From Terrimonas sp. (lineage in GTDB: Bacteria > Bacteroidota > Bacteroidia > Chitinophagales > Chitinophagaceae): a stretch of DNA of 62,367 bases. This document shows positions 7,441 through 17,193 of this stretch, piece by piece; the first letter of the stretch is position 1; each line of letters begins with the position of its first letter. The position numbers were made by a program, and so were the translations under genes. The stretch is from positions 1 through 62,367 of the forward strand of contig NZ_QCZJ01000030.1 in assembly GCF_003075435.1 (NCBI RefSeq), given 5' to 3'. Under the pieces are notes generated by a model. The model did no database searches, had not been told where the DNA came from, and saw only the letters and a list, made by a program, of their open reading frames with translations.

Positions 7441-10400
7441 ATGAAAATACTTAAATATTGTTTGTGGATACCCTTTTTGTACACGTTCAGTACGTTTGCG
7501 CAACCCTCACCCGGTAGAGATATAACTGGTAAAGTTATGAATGAGCGGGGTGAGCCGCTCGCCAATGCGAATGTTTCCATTAAAAACGGCAGGGGCACTG
7601 TTACCAATGCCCGCGGGCAGTTTGCGCTTAAAAATGTGTCAACAAATGATATGCTGCAAATCAGCTTTGTAGGCTACGGCAGCCAGACTGTTGCCGTAAA
7701 GGATCAGGTTGTTTTCAACATTGTGCTCAAACCCGCAGAAAATGAATTAGACAGGGTGGTAGTGCAGGGCTATGGTACTACAAGCGACAGGCTGCGAACC
7801 GGCAGCATAGTAAAAGTAACCTCCGAGCAAATAGCCAAACAACCGGTAATGAATGTGCTGAATGTGCTACAGGGTCAAACGCCTGGAGCAGTAGTCACCA
7901 ACGCTTCGGGGTATGCCAGCGGTACCGTAAAGATTGAAATACGGGGAAGGAATACGATAAATTCAAATTTTCCCTCAGAGCCGCTATATGTAATTGACGG
8001 TGTACCACTAACCATTTTAGACGTTGCAGGCACGGATAACTACAACAATGGATCGCAGGGTATGATAAGAAGCGGTATTGAAAGCCCGGCTAAAGGTCAA
8101 AGTCCCTTATTTAGCATCAATCCTAATGATGTGGAAAGCATAGAAGTGCTGAAAGATGCTGATGCAACAGCCATTTATGGATCAAGAGCGTCAAACGGGG
8201 TTATTTTAATTACTACAAAATCAGGCAAGCCCGGTAAAACAAATTTTGATTTTAATTTTTACCAGGGTATACAAAAAATAACAAACCGCTATGAGATGCT
8301 GAATACGCAACAGTATATTCAAATGAGAAAAGAAGCGCTTGCAAATGATGGTATAGATATTACCAATAGCAGCGCACCTGACCTGGTGGAGTGGGATACT
8401 ACAAAATATACTGACTGGCAAAAATACCTGTTTGGTAATGTGGGAAATACTACAGATTTTCAGGGTACGCTTACCGGGGGTAATGCGCAAACAACATTTA
8501 GAGTAGGAGCGTCATATCGTACACAAAGCGATATACTCGCATTGAGCGGCGCAAATAAAAGGGGTACGCTTTCATTTAGTTTCAATCAACGGTCTTTAAA
8601 CCAAAAGTTCAAGCTCTCCCTCACTGCATTGTATAGCAACACTTATGTTGACATTATTTCTTCTCCCGGAAATCCTTTAATAGCACCTAATGCACCGGAT
8701 GTTTATGATACTAACGGCAAGCTCAACTATAGTGGATGGGGGCGGCTTCAGGGGTATTATCCTTTTGCTCAATTATTACAGCCTTACCGGGCTAATACCA
8801 ATTTATTGAACAGCAGTATGAATATAAGCTACGAAATAATAAAAGGGCTCTTATTAAAAACAGATGTAGGATATGGAAACTCGCAGAATGACCAACGAAG
8901 ATTTCGCACTATCGCTTCGCAGAACCCAAGATTTAACCCTAAAGGACAGGCGGATTTTGGATACTCACTTTTTCACAACCTGATTATTGAACCGCAATTG
9001 GAATATAACACATTTATAAAATCAGGCAGGATTACTGTTTTGACGGGTGGCTCCTGGCAAAAGAATGAAACCAATGGCATTATCCAGGGTGGTGCGGAAT
9101 ATATGAATGACGTGTTACTCTCTTCTGTAAATAATGCGCCCATACAATATACTTCATCCTATAATGGAGCATACAAGTATGCCGCCCTTTTTGGACGGTT
9201 GAATTATAATTTGGATAATAAATATATAGTTAATGTGAACCTAAGGCGGGATGGGTCTTCCAGGTTTGGGCCGGGGCGACAATATGGTAATTTTGGATCT
9301 GTTGGTGCAGCATGGATTTTTAGTGAAGAGCGCATTATCAAAAAGAACCTGAAATTCCTGAACTTTGGAAAACTCAGAGCCAGCTATGGTTTAACAGGAG
9401 GCGATCAAATAGGAGATTATGCCTATTTAACGCAATGGTCTTTTCAGGGAAATAGTCGTTACAATAGTATAAATCCTATCGTTCCCATTCAGCATACAGA
9501 TTCAACACTTCAATGGCAGGTTAATAAAAAACTGGAGATCTCTTTGGCGCTTGGATTTTTTAATGACCGAATAACAATTGAAGCAAACTGGTATAGGCAT
9601 CGTTGTAATAACCAGCTTGTCAATTTTCCCCTTCCGCCTTATACCGGGTTTTCTGAGGTGGTTTCCAACAGCCCGGCAAATGTTCAGAACACAGGAATTG
9701 AGCTGATGGTAAATGCCAAAATAATTTCCACGAATGATTTTAACTGGAGCCTGAAGTTTAATATTTCACAAAACAGGAACAAGTTATTGTCTTATCCCAA
9801 CTTTTCTCAATCGCCCTATGTTAATCAGTTCACTATTGGAAAGTCTTTAAATATTATTAAGCGGTTGCATTATATTGGCGTTGACCCGCAAACCGGTTAC
9901 TACCAGTTTGAAGATTTAAACAAGGACGGCGAAATAAAAATTGATCTTTCAGGTAAAACAGCAGACGACCGTTATGACCTGGACAGAAGCGTTAAGTTTG
10001 ACGGCGGGTTAAATAACGCACTTGCCTACAAGCGTTGGGAACTAAATTTTTTGTTTTATTTCAGAAAGCAAATAGGTGCAAATGCATTTGCTTCTTATAA
10101 TACTCCCGGCAGCATCTCAAATATTTCACAGGAAGTATTTTATAACCACTGGCAAAAGCCAGGTGATATAGCTAAGTATGCAAAATTTACTACTGACGGA
10201 AGTTCCGATCCGTCCTATCAGAATTTTTATACTTACTCTGACGGCATATATACCGATGCTTCATACATAAGGTTGAAAAACCTTTCCTTATCCTACACTC
10301 TACCTGAGGCGGTAAATAAAAAAGCGATGATGAAAGCCTGCAGGTTATTTATTCAAGGTGAAAACCTTTTTATAATAACACGCTATAAAGGAGCCGACCC

Positions 10401-10470
10401 TGCGGTGCAGGTTTTCGGCGACATGCCTATCCCTAAGATTATTACTGCCGGAGTTTCCTTTACTTTTTAA
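7441..10470 (+). CDS. SusC/RagA-family TonB-dependent outer-membrane transporter
   Basis: 1009 aa, full length for the family. Signal peptide 1-20 (ends STFAQ). Residues ~26-105 form the carboxypeptidase-like regulatory domain (DITGKVMNERGEPLANANV; GYGSQTVAV). The plug domain follows, with VQGYGTTSDRLRTGSI, VLQGQTPGAVV, IRGRNT, PLYVIDGVPL and the SusC signature SIEVLKDADATAIYGSRA then GVILITTKSG. The rest is the 22-strand barrel ending ITAGVSFTF. It imports a ligand captured by the adjacent SusD using TonB energy. No glycoside hydrolase or peptidase is nearby, so the substrate cannot be guessed. Confidence 0.95.
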   Translation: MKILKYCLWIPFLYTFSTFAQPSPGRDITGKVMNERGEPLANANVSIKNGRGTVTNARGQFALKNVSTNDMLQISFVGYGSQTVAVKDQVVFNIVLKPAENELDRVVVQGYGTTSDRLRTGSIVKVTSEQIAKQPVMNVLNVLQGQTPGAVVTNASGYASGTVKIEIRGRNTINSNFPSEPLYVIDGVPLTILDVAGTDNYNNGSQGMIRSGIESPAKGQSPLFSINPNDVESIEVLKDADATAIYGSRASNGVILITTKSGKPGKTNFDFNFYQGIQKITNRYEMLNTQQYIQMRKEALANDGIDITNSSAPDLVEWDTTKYTDWQKYLFGNVGNTTDFQGTLTGGNAQTTFRVGASYRTQSDILALSGANKRGTLSFSFNQRSLNQKFKLSLTALYSNTYVDIISSPGNPLIAPNAPDVYDTNGKLNYSGWGRLQGYYPFAQLLQPYRANTNLLNSSMNISYEIIKGLLLKTDVGYGNSQNDQRRFRTIASQNPRFNPKGQADFGYSLFHNLIIEPQLEYNTFIKSGRITVLTGGSWQKNETNGIIQGGAEYMNDVLLSSVNNAPIQYTSSYNGAYKYAALFGRLNYNLDNKYIVNVNLRRDGSSRFGPGRQYGNFGSVGAAWIFSEERIIKKNLKFLNFGKLRASYGLTGGDQIGDYAYLTQWSFQGNSRYNSINPIVPIQHTDSTLQWQVNKKLEISLALGFFNDRITIEANWYRHRCNNQLVNFPLPPYTGFSEVVSNSPANVQNTGIELMVNAKIISTNDFNWSLKFNISQNRNKLLSYPNFSQSPYVNQFTIGKSLNIIKRLHYIGVDPQTGYYQFEDLNKDGEIKIDLSGKTADDRYDLDRSVKFDGGLNNALAYKRWELNFLFYFRKQIGANAFASYNTPGSISNISQEVFYNHWQKPGDIAKYAKFTTDGSSDPSYQNFYTYSDGIYTDASYIRLKNLSLSYTLPEAVNKKAMMKACRLFIQGENLFIITRYKGADPAVQVFGDMPIPKIITAGVSFTF

Positions 10471-10480
10471 ATTTTACATT

Positions 10481-11974
10481 ATGAGACACAATTATAAAAC
10501 CGATAAAGGGTTTCGTTCTTTAGTTGGCAATATTTCCAATAGAATAGACATGTGGATTAATGTATCTAAAATATTTCTTATTCTTTTTGCGGGAATAACC
10601 ACATTGAATATATCATGCAAAAAATTAGTGGAGATACCTGCACCAGAGGGCACCATAACTACACCACAGGTTTTTGAAACGGAGGCGGTAGCAACAGCCG
10701 CTATGGCAGGGGTATACCATACCATGATAAATGCCAATGGCACCAATTTGAGTAATGGAGCTATAACAATATGGGCAGGCACTTCTGCAGATGAATTTAG
10801 ATTCTTTCTGACAAATAATAGTGCTAACAATGAATTCCTAAATAATAACCTGAGTTCAAGCAATGCAAAACTACAGGGTGCCTTTTGGCAAAATGGATTT
10901 TCAATTATCTATGGGGCCAACTCCATTATAGAAGGACTTAACACTTCTACGGGTATTCGGGATTCCGTAAAATCAGAACTTATTGCAGAGGCAAAATTTG
11001 TAAGGGCCTTTTGTAATTTTTATCTTACAAATCTGTTTGGCGACATCCCTATTGTAAATGACATTAATTGGCGGGTCACCAAAACGCTGTCACGTTCAGG
11101 CACTACAGATGTTTATCACCAGATCATTACTGATTTGATGGATGCGTACAATATATTACCAGAAAATTTTAGTGTAGGAAAGGGGCAACGAATTATTCCT
11201 AACAAATATGCAGCAGCGGCTTTATTGGCAAGAGTGTACTTGTATACCGGGGATTGGGAGAAGGCTGAACAGGCAGCTAATGACATTATTTCCAACTCAA
11301 CCATGTATACACTCGAAAATAATTTAGATGATGTTTTTAAAATAAACAGTTCAGAAACGATATGGCAGTTACAACAATCCAATACAACTTTCCCTTACTA
11401 TGCTACAGCAGAAGGATACCAGGTAATTCCTTACGATGCTACCTCTCAGCCGTTTATTTATTTAAGAGAGGAACTTCTTAACGCCTTTGAAGAAACTGAT
11501 AAAAGGAAGCAGCAATGGGTAGACAGTACGGTATATGCTAATACTACCTATTACTATCCTAAAAAATATAGAATAGGCGAAGCTCAGCAAAGTTCCATAG
11601 GTGAATATGTTGAATATTATATGGTTTTCAGATTAGCCGAACAATTCCTAATCAGGGCTGAGGCCAAGGCACAACAGGATAAATTAATTGAGGCAGTGAA
11701 TGATATCAATATGATCAGGGAGAGAGCAGGACTACACTCTCTGCCTCCAGACCAGAACAAAGCACAAATTTTAGAAGCTATTGAACAGGAAAGAAAAGCA
11801 GAGTTTTTTGCCGAATGGGGTCATAGATGGCTTGATCTAAAAAGATGGAATAAGGCTGATATGGAATTAGGACCGATCAAAGGAAATAACTGGCAAAGTT
11901 CGGATCAACTATATCCTATACCAGTAGCTGATCTTTTAACAAACCCTAATCTTACTCAAAACCAGGGATACTAA
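10481..11974 (+). CDS. SusD/RagB-family surface lipoprotein
   Basis: 497 aa, 10 bp after the SusC gene and surely co-transcribed. The lipobox LNISC puts the lipidated cysteine at residue 46 of the longest reading; an internal ATG at 10550 (MWINVSK) gives a more usual signal length and may be the true start. SusD signature parts: AAMAGVYHTM near the mature N-terminus, AEAKFVRAFCNFYLTNLFGDIP with the TPR helices, ALLARVYLYTGDWEKAEQAA, and the C-terminal RERAGL...ILEAIEQERKAEFFAEWGHRWLDLKRW, ending with YPIPVADLLTNPNLTQNQGY. It binds the ligand at the cell surface as the lid of the SusC channel. Confidence 0.93.
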   Translation: MRHNYKTDKGFRSLVGNISNRIDMWINVSKIFLILFAGITTLNISCKKLVEIPAPEGTITTPQVFETEAVATAAMAGVYHTMINANGTNLSNGAITIWAGTSADEFRFFLTNNSANNEFLNNNLSSSNAKLQGAFWQNGFSIIYGANSIIEGLNTSTGIRDSVKSELIAEAKFVRAFCNFYLTNLFGDIPIVNDINWRVTKTLSRSGTTDVYHQIITDLMDAYNILPENFSVGKGQRIIPNKYAAAALLARVYLYTGDWEKAEQAANDIISNSTMYTLENNLDDVFKINSSETIWQLQQSNTTFPYYATAEGYQVIPYDATSQPFIYLREELLNAFEETDKRKQQWVDSTVYANTTYYYPKKYRIGEAQQSSIGEYVEYYMVFRLAEQFLIRAEAKAQQDKLIEAVNDINMIRERAGLHSLPPDQNKAQILEAIEQERKAEFFAEWGHRWLDLKRWNKADMELGPIKGNNWQSSDQLYPIPVADLLTNPNLTQNQGY

Positions 11975-11985
11975 CATGTTAAGAC

Positions 11986-12025
11986 AAACAAGGGACAATA
12001 TAACAAACTATATTATCCCTTGTTT
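11986..12025. terminator. Bidirectional terminator after susD
   Basis: AAACAAGGGAcAATATA and TATATTaTCCCTTGTTT form a long stem with a 6-nt loop, between the convergent SusD gene and the small minus-strand gene. Confidence 0.65.
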
Positions 12026-12048
12026 ACAATCATCAGGTTGAAGGTGAT

Positions 12049-12315
12049 CTAAAAATTAACTTTCGCTCTTGTAAAGTTAAGCCCACCATCTGTTGATATA
12101 TACAAGGCTTTACTTGAGCTGCCTTGTATAGAGGCATTGCTTGAGCCGGTAGTACCAACGTTTGACAGGGTTGCAAAATTGCTGGTTATCTGTGTCATCG
12201 TTCCCGAATTATCATACCAAAGCTGATGATCAACAAACTTGCCCTTTCCGGCAAATACCCCAACGGTAATCAGCGATAATGCTGATGACAGAACGATCAA
12301 TTTTAATCTGTTCAT
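12049..12315 (-). CDS. Small secreted protein, DUF6520-like
   Basis: 88 aa. Residues 1-22 (ends GVFAG) are a signal peptide. The mature part is Ser/Thr/Asn-rich (SNVGTTGSSNASIQGSSSKA) with no domain I can name with certainty. It is encoded just downstream of a MauE/DoxX-like membrane protein gene (66 bp). This arrangement of a short exported protein after MauE is common in Bacteroidota and such proteins are often called DUF6520; I assign it by size and context. A role as substrate or product of the MauE-like protein is inference. Confidence 0.6.
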   Translation of the reverse strand: MNRLKLIVLSSALSLITVGVFAGKGKFVDHQLWYDNSGTMTQITSNFATLSNVGTTGSSNASIQGSSSKALYISTDGGLNFTRAKVNF

Positions 12316-12381
12316 AAAATGAAATTTTAAATGGTTTGAAAATTCCTACTCTGTTAAAGGTTTTCGGTTACCCCTTCCGCG

Positions 12382-12837
12382 TTAGTTAACATGTGCGGAT
12401 GTATTGCGCAATAAATTTTTACCTTTTTCTTTTTTACTTGTATATAATAATGCGATAAGAGCGAACCAGGAAAGCAATAATCCATAAGCCATTTTCTGCA
12501 TCCATGTAGGGTTATTCCATAAAGCATCATAAGGCCAAAACACATAACCGGTAAATACATACACACTCATCACCCACAGTATAAACAGCATTTCAACGAG
12601 GATCACCATAACCAATGCTATCTTCCTGCAACGGGAAATGATCAATAAAAAAGCGATAGCAATTTCAATAACAGGTACTGTATATTGAAGCACTGTTCCG
12701 AAGGTTCCGATTAATGGAGCATGTGTTATCCAGAAGCCATATACACCTGCATAGGCCATTTTTTGAACACCTTCATAAAAGAAATTCAGGGTCAGCACAA
12801 AACAAATGCATTCATATATCCATTTTTTTATTGTCAT
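12382..12837 (-). CDS. MauE/DoxX-family membrane protein
   Basis: 151 aa from the ATG at 12837 (MTIKKWIYECICFVL); an upstream in-frame ATG at 12921 would add 28 residues unlike a membrane protein start. Four hydrophobic segments: ~4-25, ~50-72, ~73-100 and ~118-140. Size and segment pattern fit the MauE/DoxX redox-associated membrane family, whose members work with periplasmic thiol or cofactor chemistry. It forms a two-gene unit with the small secreted protein downstream and is transcribed away from the sigma factor gene. The exact reaction is unknown. Confidence 0.7.
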   Translation of the reverse strand: MTIKKWIYECICFVLTLNFFYEGVQKMAYAGVYGFWITHAPLIGTFGTVLQYTVPVIEIAIAFLLIISRCRKIALVMVILVEMLFILWVMSVYVFTGYVFWPYDALWNNPTWMQKMAYGLLLSWFALIALLYTSKKEKGKNLLRNTSAHVN

Positions 12838-13135
12838 AAAAATTAAGTTTATACAACATGCTTTTATGAAGCGCAGACAATAAATATCCGTTGTGTTGTA
12901 ATTCATCATTACTGAACACATTTTTACTCAATTGTTTTTATTTCTGAAATATTCTTTTTATTTTGGTAGTTCCAGCTACGGTTTACCGCCTTTTATCATT
13001 CCTCCTGTATATAGACTCTTATAAAAATGGAATTAGTACCATTCATAGCGTCACTTTTTCAAGCATTTTTTTAGTTCAGCGTCCGGTTGCATGTCCATAG
13101 TCATTTTTTAAAGCCTGCTATTGCCGGCTAACATC

Positions 13136-13723
13136 ATGCTTATGGAGGAAATATTTAAATATACAGACTTTGAACTTTTCAGGCAACTGGCAATGCAGTC
13201 CGGACAGGCTGAGGCAGCATTTGCTGCTATTGGTGAAACATTTAAAAATGTAGTGGTGATGTACATCAAAAATTATATTCGTAACGATGAAGAATTAATT
13301 AAGGATGTATTTACTGAAACCATGATGGTTTTATGGATGCAACGGATGGAAGCAGCTCAAAAAGAAAAACCATTATCCTGGCTGCTTAAGATAGCTCATA
13401 ATATAGCTGTTGATAAGATAAAGCTGCAAAAGAAATATTACACCGAACCATTAGAACAGCACTTTTCTTCGCTGGCAGACGATGATCATGCCGCCGGAGA
13501 AACAGAACGAAAAGCACTGGAAGCACTTTTCAGGAAAGCGATGGATAGGCTGCCTCCACAGGAGAGAAATGTATTGCTGCTAAGCAGGATAGAAGAATTG
13601 TCCAATAAAGAAATCGCTTTGCGTTACAAGGTATCCGTGCAAACCATAAAAAACCAGTTGAGCAGGGCGTTAAAAAAAATCAGGCGTTATATGAGGGATG
13701 CATTAAACAGCATTTTTATCTGA
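13136..13723 (+). CDS. RNA polymerase ECF-type sigma-70 factor
   Basis: About 195 aa from ATG 13136 (ATG 13142 also possible). Region 2 lies at the N-terminal half (EELIKDVFTETMMVLWM...PLSWLLKIAHNIAVDKIK) and region 4 at the C-terminus (ALFRKAMDRLPPQERNVLLLSRIEELSNKEIALRYKVSVQTIKNQLSRALKKIR), the typical Bacteroidetes ECF form. The FecR-type anti-sigma gene follows 20 bp downstream. Together they form a cell-surface signalling pair that commonly controls a SusC/SusD operon, here probably the one at 7441-11974, although that operon is upstream rather than downstream as is usual. Confidence 0.93.
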   Translation: MLMEEIFKYTDFELFRQLAMQSGQAEAAFAAIGETFKNVVVMYIKNYIRNDEELIKDVFTETMMVLWMQRMEAAQKEKPLSWLLKIAHNIAVDKIKLQKKYYTEPLEQHFSSLADDDHAAGETERKALEALFRKAMDRLPPQERNVLLLSRIEELSNKEIALRYKVSVQTIKNQLSRALKKIRRYMRDALNSIFI

Positions 13724-13743
13724 AGGCGTTTAAAATAATTACC

Positions 13744-15075
13744 ATGATTCATCAAAAGGATTACGTTGAAGAACTGATTAAAAAATATATAGAGGGTACG
13801 CTAACAATGGCAGAGCTTATGCAATTAAAAGCCTGCTGGAAAATATATGATGAGGAAGAACTGCTTGATATGACTTCGGCAGTATTGTGTACCGTAAAGG
13901 ATCATGTAACGGATGTACCGGATGATTGGGAACCCGATTTTGCAAAGATCATCAAAGAAGCGGATCGTAAACAACACCTGAAAAAAATACGGGCATACGG
14001 TAAACTTGCTGTAGCTGCATGTTTGTTACTACTACTCGTGATTGTTATTAATGATTACATCACCGAAAAATGGGAAGATCCCAATATTGTTGGTGGCTGT
14101 GGGGATAAGTCTTCCAGCAGTGAAATACCAACTTCGGCATTTGGCTGCACAGTACGTTGGGGCGATACTACAGGTATCAGCTTTGACAGCAGTACAACGG
14201 GAACTACTACACATATTGATAACTTCACTATCCATCAGGATCATGCTGGCGTGTTAAATATTACTCCAACTTTATCTGCTGATACGGGGAGAAATCATTT
14301 TGTGGAGGTGTTGACGGCAGTGCGCCAGCAATGCATCGTTAGGCTGGGCAGCGCCAGCATTCGCTTAAATGCAGGCTCTTCTCTGCGGATTCCGTTTATG
14401 GGTACAATTATGGATACCTGTTATGTACAGCTTATCGGAGAGGCGTATATAAAAATGCCGGGCAAAGAAAAGCCCGCAAGGATGATAGTGGAAACTTACA
14501 ACAACCAGTTGCAAACCCTGAACGGAGATTTTACAATATCTGTTTTTCCGGGTTATACTAAAACCACGCTTATTAACGGCAGCATTTCATCATACAGTAA
14601 GGGAGGCATTTATCATAAATATCTGTTTTGCCCCGGAGATCAAACCCTTGTTAAAAGCTACTATACAACCGGAGATCAAATTGCGGACTCACTGTTATTT
14701 ATAAGCAACACCGATATTGAAGAAGTATTGGTTTGGACAAAACCCACCCGCAAATATCATAATGCTTCGATGCGACAGTTTGTTATAGACATGAGCCGCT
14801 GGTGTGGTTTTGAAGTGGAGAACATTAATTGCATACCTGATCACCTGCGCATCAACACTGCTGTATGTTACCAAGCTTCGCGGCAACAGGTGTATGCTGA
14901 AATACGCAAAGTGGGGATCAATATATATGAAACGGGGAATAGGATAAGTTTTTGCAACCCGGTAAAACAAGATAGCACCTCTACAGCGCAAACCGCATTT
15001 ATTCAAAAAGGTAAACAGACAACAACGTTTACGCACAGCATATCATTCTACATTGACCCCTGCGTATTCTACTAA
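13744..15075 (+). CDS. FecR-family anti-sigma factor
   Basis: 443 aa. Residues 1-85 are the cytosolic sigma-binding part (YVEELIKKYIEGTLTMAELMQLKACW). One membrane segment spans ~86-104 (LAVAACLLLLLVIVI). The periplasmic FecR domain follows (VRLGSASIRLNAGSSLRIPF; YVQLIGEAYIKM; LNGDFTISVFPG), then a DUF4974/secretin-TonB-like C-terminal domain (SMRQFVIDMSRWCGFEVENI) that contacts the transporter signalling domain in related systems. The insert around residues 117-160 is Gly/Ser/Thr-rich and longer than usual. It is encoded directly after the sigma factor. Confidence 0.9.
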   Translation: MIHQKDYVEELIKKYIEGTLTMAELMQLKACWKIYDEEELLDMTSAVLCTVKDHVTDVPDDWEPDFAKIIKEADRKQHLKKIRAYGKLAVAACLLLLLVIVINDYITEKWEDPNIVGGCGDKSSSSEIPTSAFGCTVRWGDTTGISFDSSTTGTTTHIDNFTIHQDHAGVLNITPTLSADTGRNHFVEVLTAVRQQCIVRLGSASIRLNAGSSLRIPFMGTIMDTCYVQLIGEAYIKMPGKEKPARMIVETYNNQLQTLNGDFTISVFPGYTKTTLINGSISSYSKGGIYHKYLFCPGDQTLVKSYYTTGDQIADSLLFISNTDIEEVLVWTKPTRKYHNASMRQFVIDMSRWCGFEVENINCIPDHLRINTAVCYQASRQQVYAEIRKVGINIYETGNRISFCNPVKQDSTSTAQTAFIQKGKQTTTFTHSISFYIDPCVFY

Positions 15076-15188
15076 TGTAAATCTTCTTCAAATAATATTT
15101 TCTCATCACAATGCCCCTCTACTAACAAAAGGGGTTTGGGAAGGGGAAATATGATTCATCTGCTTTTGACGGTATAATATACCAGCAT

Positions 15189-15794
15189 CTATTTCTTCCC
15201 CACCTCCTTTTCCAACCTCCTTGCTTCTTCTTTTAGCCGTAACGCTTTTTGTACCCGGTAAAAATTATCCAGGTATTCCTGTTCTTTCTGGAGCACATTT
15301 TCACGCAGGTCAGGGTTTACAGTATATACAGAATCTAACCTATCCAAATATTTTTGCAGCGGGTGGATAGCAGTATCCAGTTTCAGTGCCCGGTACTTGG
15401 TATCATTAGCTATAAAACCATCTAACTTTTGTCCGGTATAGAACCAGCCTGCACATACTATGCAAAGAATAACTGCCAGGAGTATTATTACCCAGATTAT
15501 TTTTGGTATATGATGATGGTGCACTACTTCATGGATTGGTGCTGTGTTTAACTTACTGATTAATTTATCCATCTGCTGGTTAAGCGCTGATACTTTATGT
15601 TCAGCAATAGATTCTTGTTGGAGCTGTTCTTGTAAAGATTCAATGGCATTCACCAGTTGTTTTATTTCTGCATTATGCGCTATTTGCTTTTGTAATAATG
15701 TTTCAATCTCCTGAATTTTCTTATCCTGCTTTTCCATTTTGTTGATGGCTACTTCTACAAAAGCATTGCTGCTGTTTTCGGATTCACTATTCAT
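15189..15794 (-). CDS. Coiled-coil protein with one membrane segment (mobilisation-associated)
   Basis: 201 aa. Residues ~15-85 are a strong coiled coil (KMEKQDKKIQEIETLLQKQ...NQQMDKLISKL), followed by a His cluster (HHHH, ~93-96) and one hydrophobic helix ~98-118 (IIWVIILLAVILCIVCAGW). The C-terminal part is charged and again helical. It lies downstream of the relaxase in the same direction, 28 bp after its stop. Proteins like this are frequent after relaxase genes in Bacteroidota mobile elements, but the function is not known to me. A membrane adaptor for the relaxosome is conceivable. Confidence 0.65.
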   Translation of the reverse strand: MNSESENSSNAFVEVAINKMEKQDKKIQEIETLLQKQIAHNAEIKQLVNAIESLQEQLQQESIAEHKVSALNQQMDKLISKLNTAPIHEVVHHHHIPKIIWVIILLAVILCIVCAGWFYTGQKLDGFIANDTKYRALKLDTAIHPLQKYLDRLDSVYTVNPDLRENVLQKEQEYLDNFYRVQKALRLKEEARRLEKEVGKK

Positions 15795-15822
15795 AACTTA
15801 TGTTTTTAAATTGGTTAATAGA

Positions 15823-16806
15823 TTATAATTCCAGTCCGTGGTTTGGCTTACGTTGCTTTTTCTTTCTTTGTTCTTCCAGCAGTTCTTTCGGTAATGAGCC
15901 TTCTGCTCTTTCGGGGTCGGTCAACGCTTTCCATGTATCAGATACCGCTTTGTCCACTTCTTTTGCAATGCTGATTCCTGTTTGTTTATCCTGAAGTTTG
16001 TTTTCTTTTTGGTAAGCAGTTTCGATTTTGTCGATAGGTTTATGTTTGCTTTCCGTTTTAGTGTGTTGTAATATTTGCTTTTGCTGTAAAACGAGGGTCT
16101 TTTCAAGTGAGAGATAAGAGAACTTCCGGTCTATCTTACTTCCTTTAAAACTGTATTCTCCCATCTTAAAACTGATGCCCTGCTTCTCTTTTGTGTGACC
16201 TTTATACTTAAACTCCGTTTCAATACCACGGGTTTTAAGCCGGGTTTCCAGTTCTTCCATGCTTTTACTTTTAGGGAGTAGTTCTGCTATTGACATGTAT
16301 ATTTTATACCGGGCTGCTTCATATTCGTTCAGGGATTCCAGGTGAGTAAGTTTGAGGTTCTTCTCTCCAGCCTGTACCAACTGATGCTTTAATGTAAGTT
16401 CCTGCGCAATCTTCTTTCCCCTTAATCCGATCCAGCTATCCTTAATGGCTTTGCCATCATTACTCACCATATTGGCAACAATATGTAAATGAATATGGGC
16501 TTTGTCGCTGTGTTTACTGATAACATATTGTGTATTGGTAACAGCAAGTTTGTCTAAATATTCCTGCGCTATGGTTTTCATTTTTTCATCTGACAATATT
16601 TCTCCGGGATAAAAGCTGAGGATGGCATGCATACAAGCTCTTTTCTTTTCCGGGCGTAAGGATTGTTGTATCGCAAAATCTTCTGCCATAAGTTTAACAT
16701 CATAGCCTCTTACCCCTTCTGCAACCAGCAGTTCTGCACCGGGCTTATCACTGATATACCTACAGGTATGGTAGAATGAGTTTGCTACCAGGTGTTTACT
16801 GATCAT
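15823..16806 (-). CDS. Relaxase / mobilisation nuclease (MobB-type)
   Basis: 327 aa. The N-terminal third carries relaxase motifs: tyrosines at 12 and 17 (SFYHTCRYI) as nicking candidates and the metal-binding histidine set HSDKAHIHLHIVAN (H99, H104, H106, H108). It nicks oriT and stays bound to the 5' end during transfer. The rest is charged and helical. Its start overlaps the end of the MobC-like gene by 4 bp (ATGA), showing translational coupling. Length is typical of the short Bacteroides-type relaxases. Confidence 0.9.
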   Translation of the reverse strand: MISKHLVANSFYHTCRYISDKPGAELLVAEGVRGYDVKLMAEDFAIQQSLRPEKKRACMHAILSFYPGEILSDEKMKTIAQEYLDKLAVTNTQYVISKHSDKAHIHLHIVANMVSNDGKAIKDSWIGLRGKKIAQELTLKHQLVQAGEKNLKLTHLESLNEYEAARYKIYMSIAELLPKSKSMEELETRLKTRGIETEFKYKGHTKEKQGISFKMGEYSFKGSKIDRKFSYLSLEKTLVLQQKQILQHTKTESKHKPIDKIETAYQKENKLQDKQTGISIAKEVDKAVSDTWKALTDPERAEGSLPKELLEEQRKKKQRKPNHGLEL

Positions 16807-17156
16807 GGTTTTAATTTTTTCATGACCAGATCAAACTGCTTTCTGTACTCTTCAAAATAACGCATGGCTTCAAAGAGTCCTTCCTTGTTACATACTCTTG
16901 CTACCTGGTTAATATTGGTTGCCATACCGGCAAGCTGGCGAACAAGCTTCACCTCTTCTGTAGAAAGTCTTGCAGTGATCTTTGCTTTTATGGCTGCCTG
17001 CCTGATATAAACAGAAGGGTTAATACCTGCTGCTCCAGCTTTTTCTTTCAGGATAAAATACTCCTGTCTGCTAAATCTTACCGTAAGTTTTATATCCTTT
17101 CTTACTGTAAGTGTAGGTCTTCCACCTTTTGATTTGGGTATTTTCTTGTTCTCCAT
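16803..17156 (-). CDS. MobC-like relaxosome accessory protein
   Basis: 117 aa. The N-terminal half looks like a ribbon-helix-helix DNA-binding fold (IKLTVRFSRQEYFILKEKA). The C-terminal half has the MobC/BfmA-type pattern LVRQLAGMATNINQVARVCN, which is well conserved in plasmid-mobilisation accessory proteins. It should bind the oriT region and help the relaxase melt DNA. It is the first gene of the mobilisation operon, directly next to the oriT-like repeat. Confidence 0.85.
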   Translation of the reverse strand: MENKKIPKSKGGRPTLTVRKDIKLTVRFSRQEYFILKEKAGAAGINPSVYIRQAAIKAKITARLSTEEVKLVRQLAGMATNINQVARVCNKEGLFEAMRYFEEYRKQFDLVMKKLKP

Positions 17157-17193
17157 ACTTCACATTTATCATGCTTCGTCCATTGTAATCTAC

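Noticed and set aside
15112-15145. Terminator-like CCCCTCTACTAACAAAAGGGG after fecR
   Set aside because: Weak stem and no T-run; looks like a dispersed intergenic sequence.
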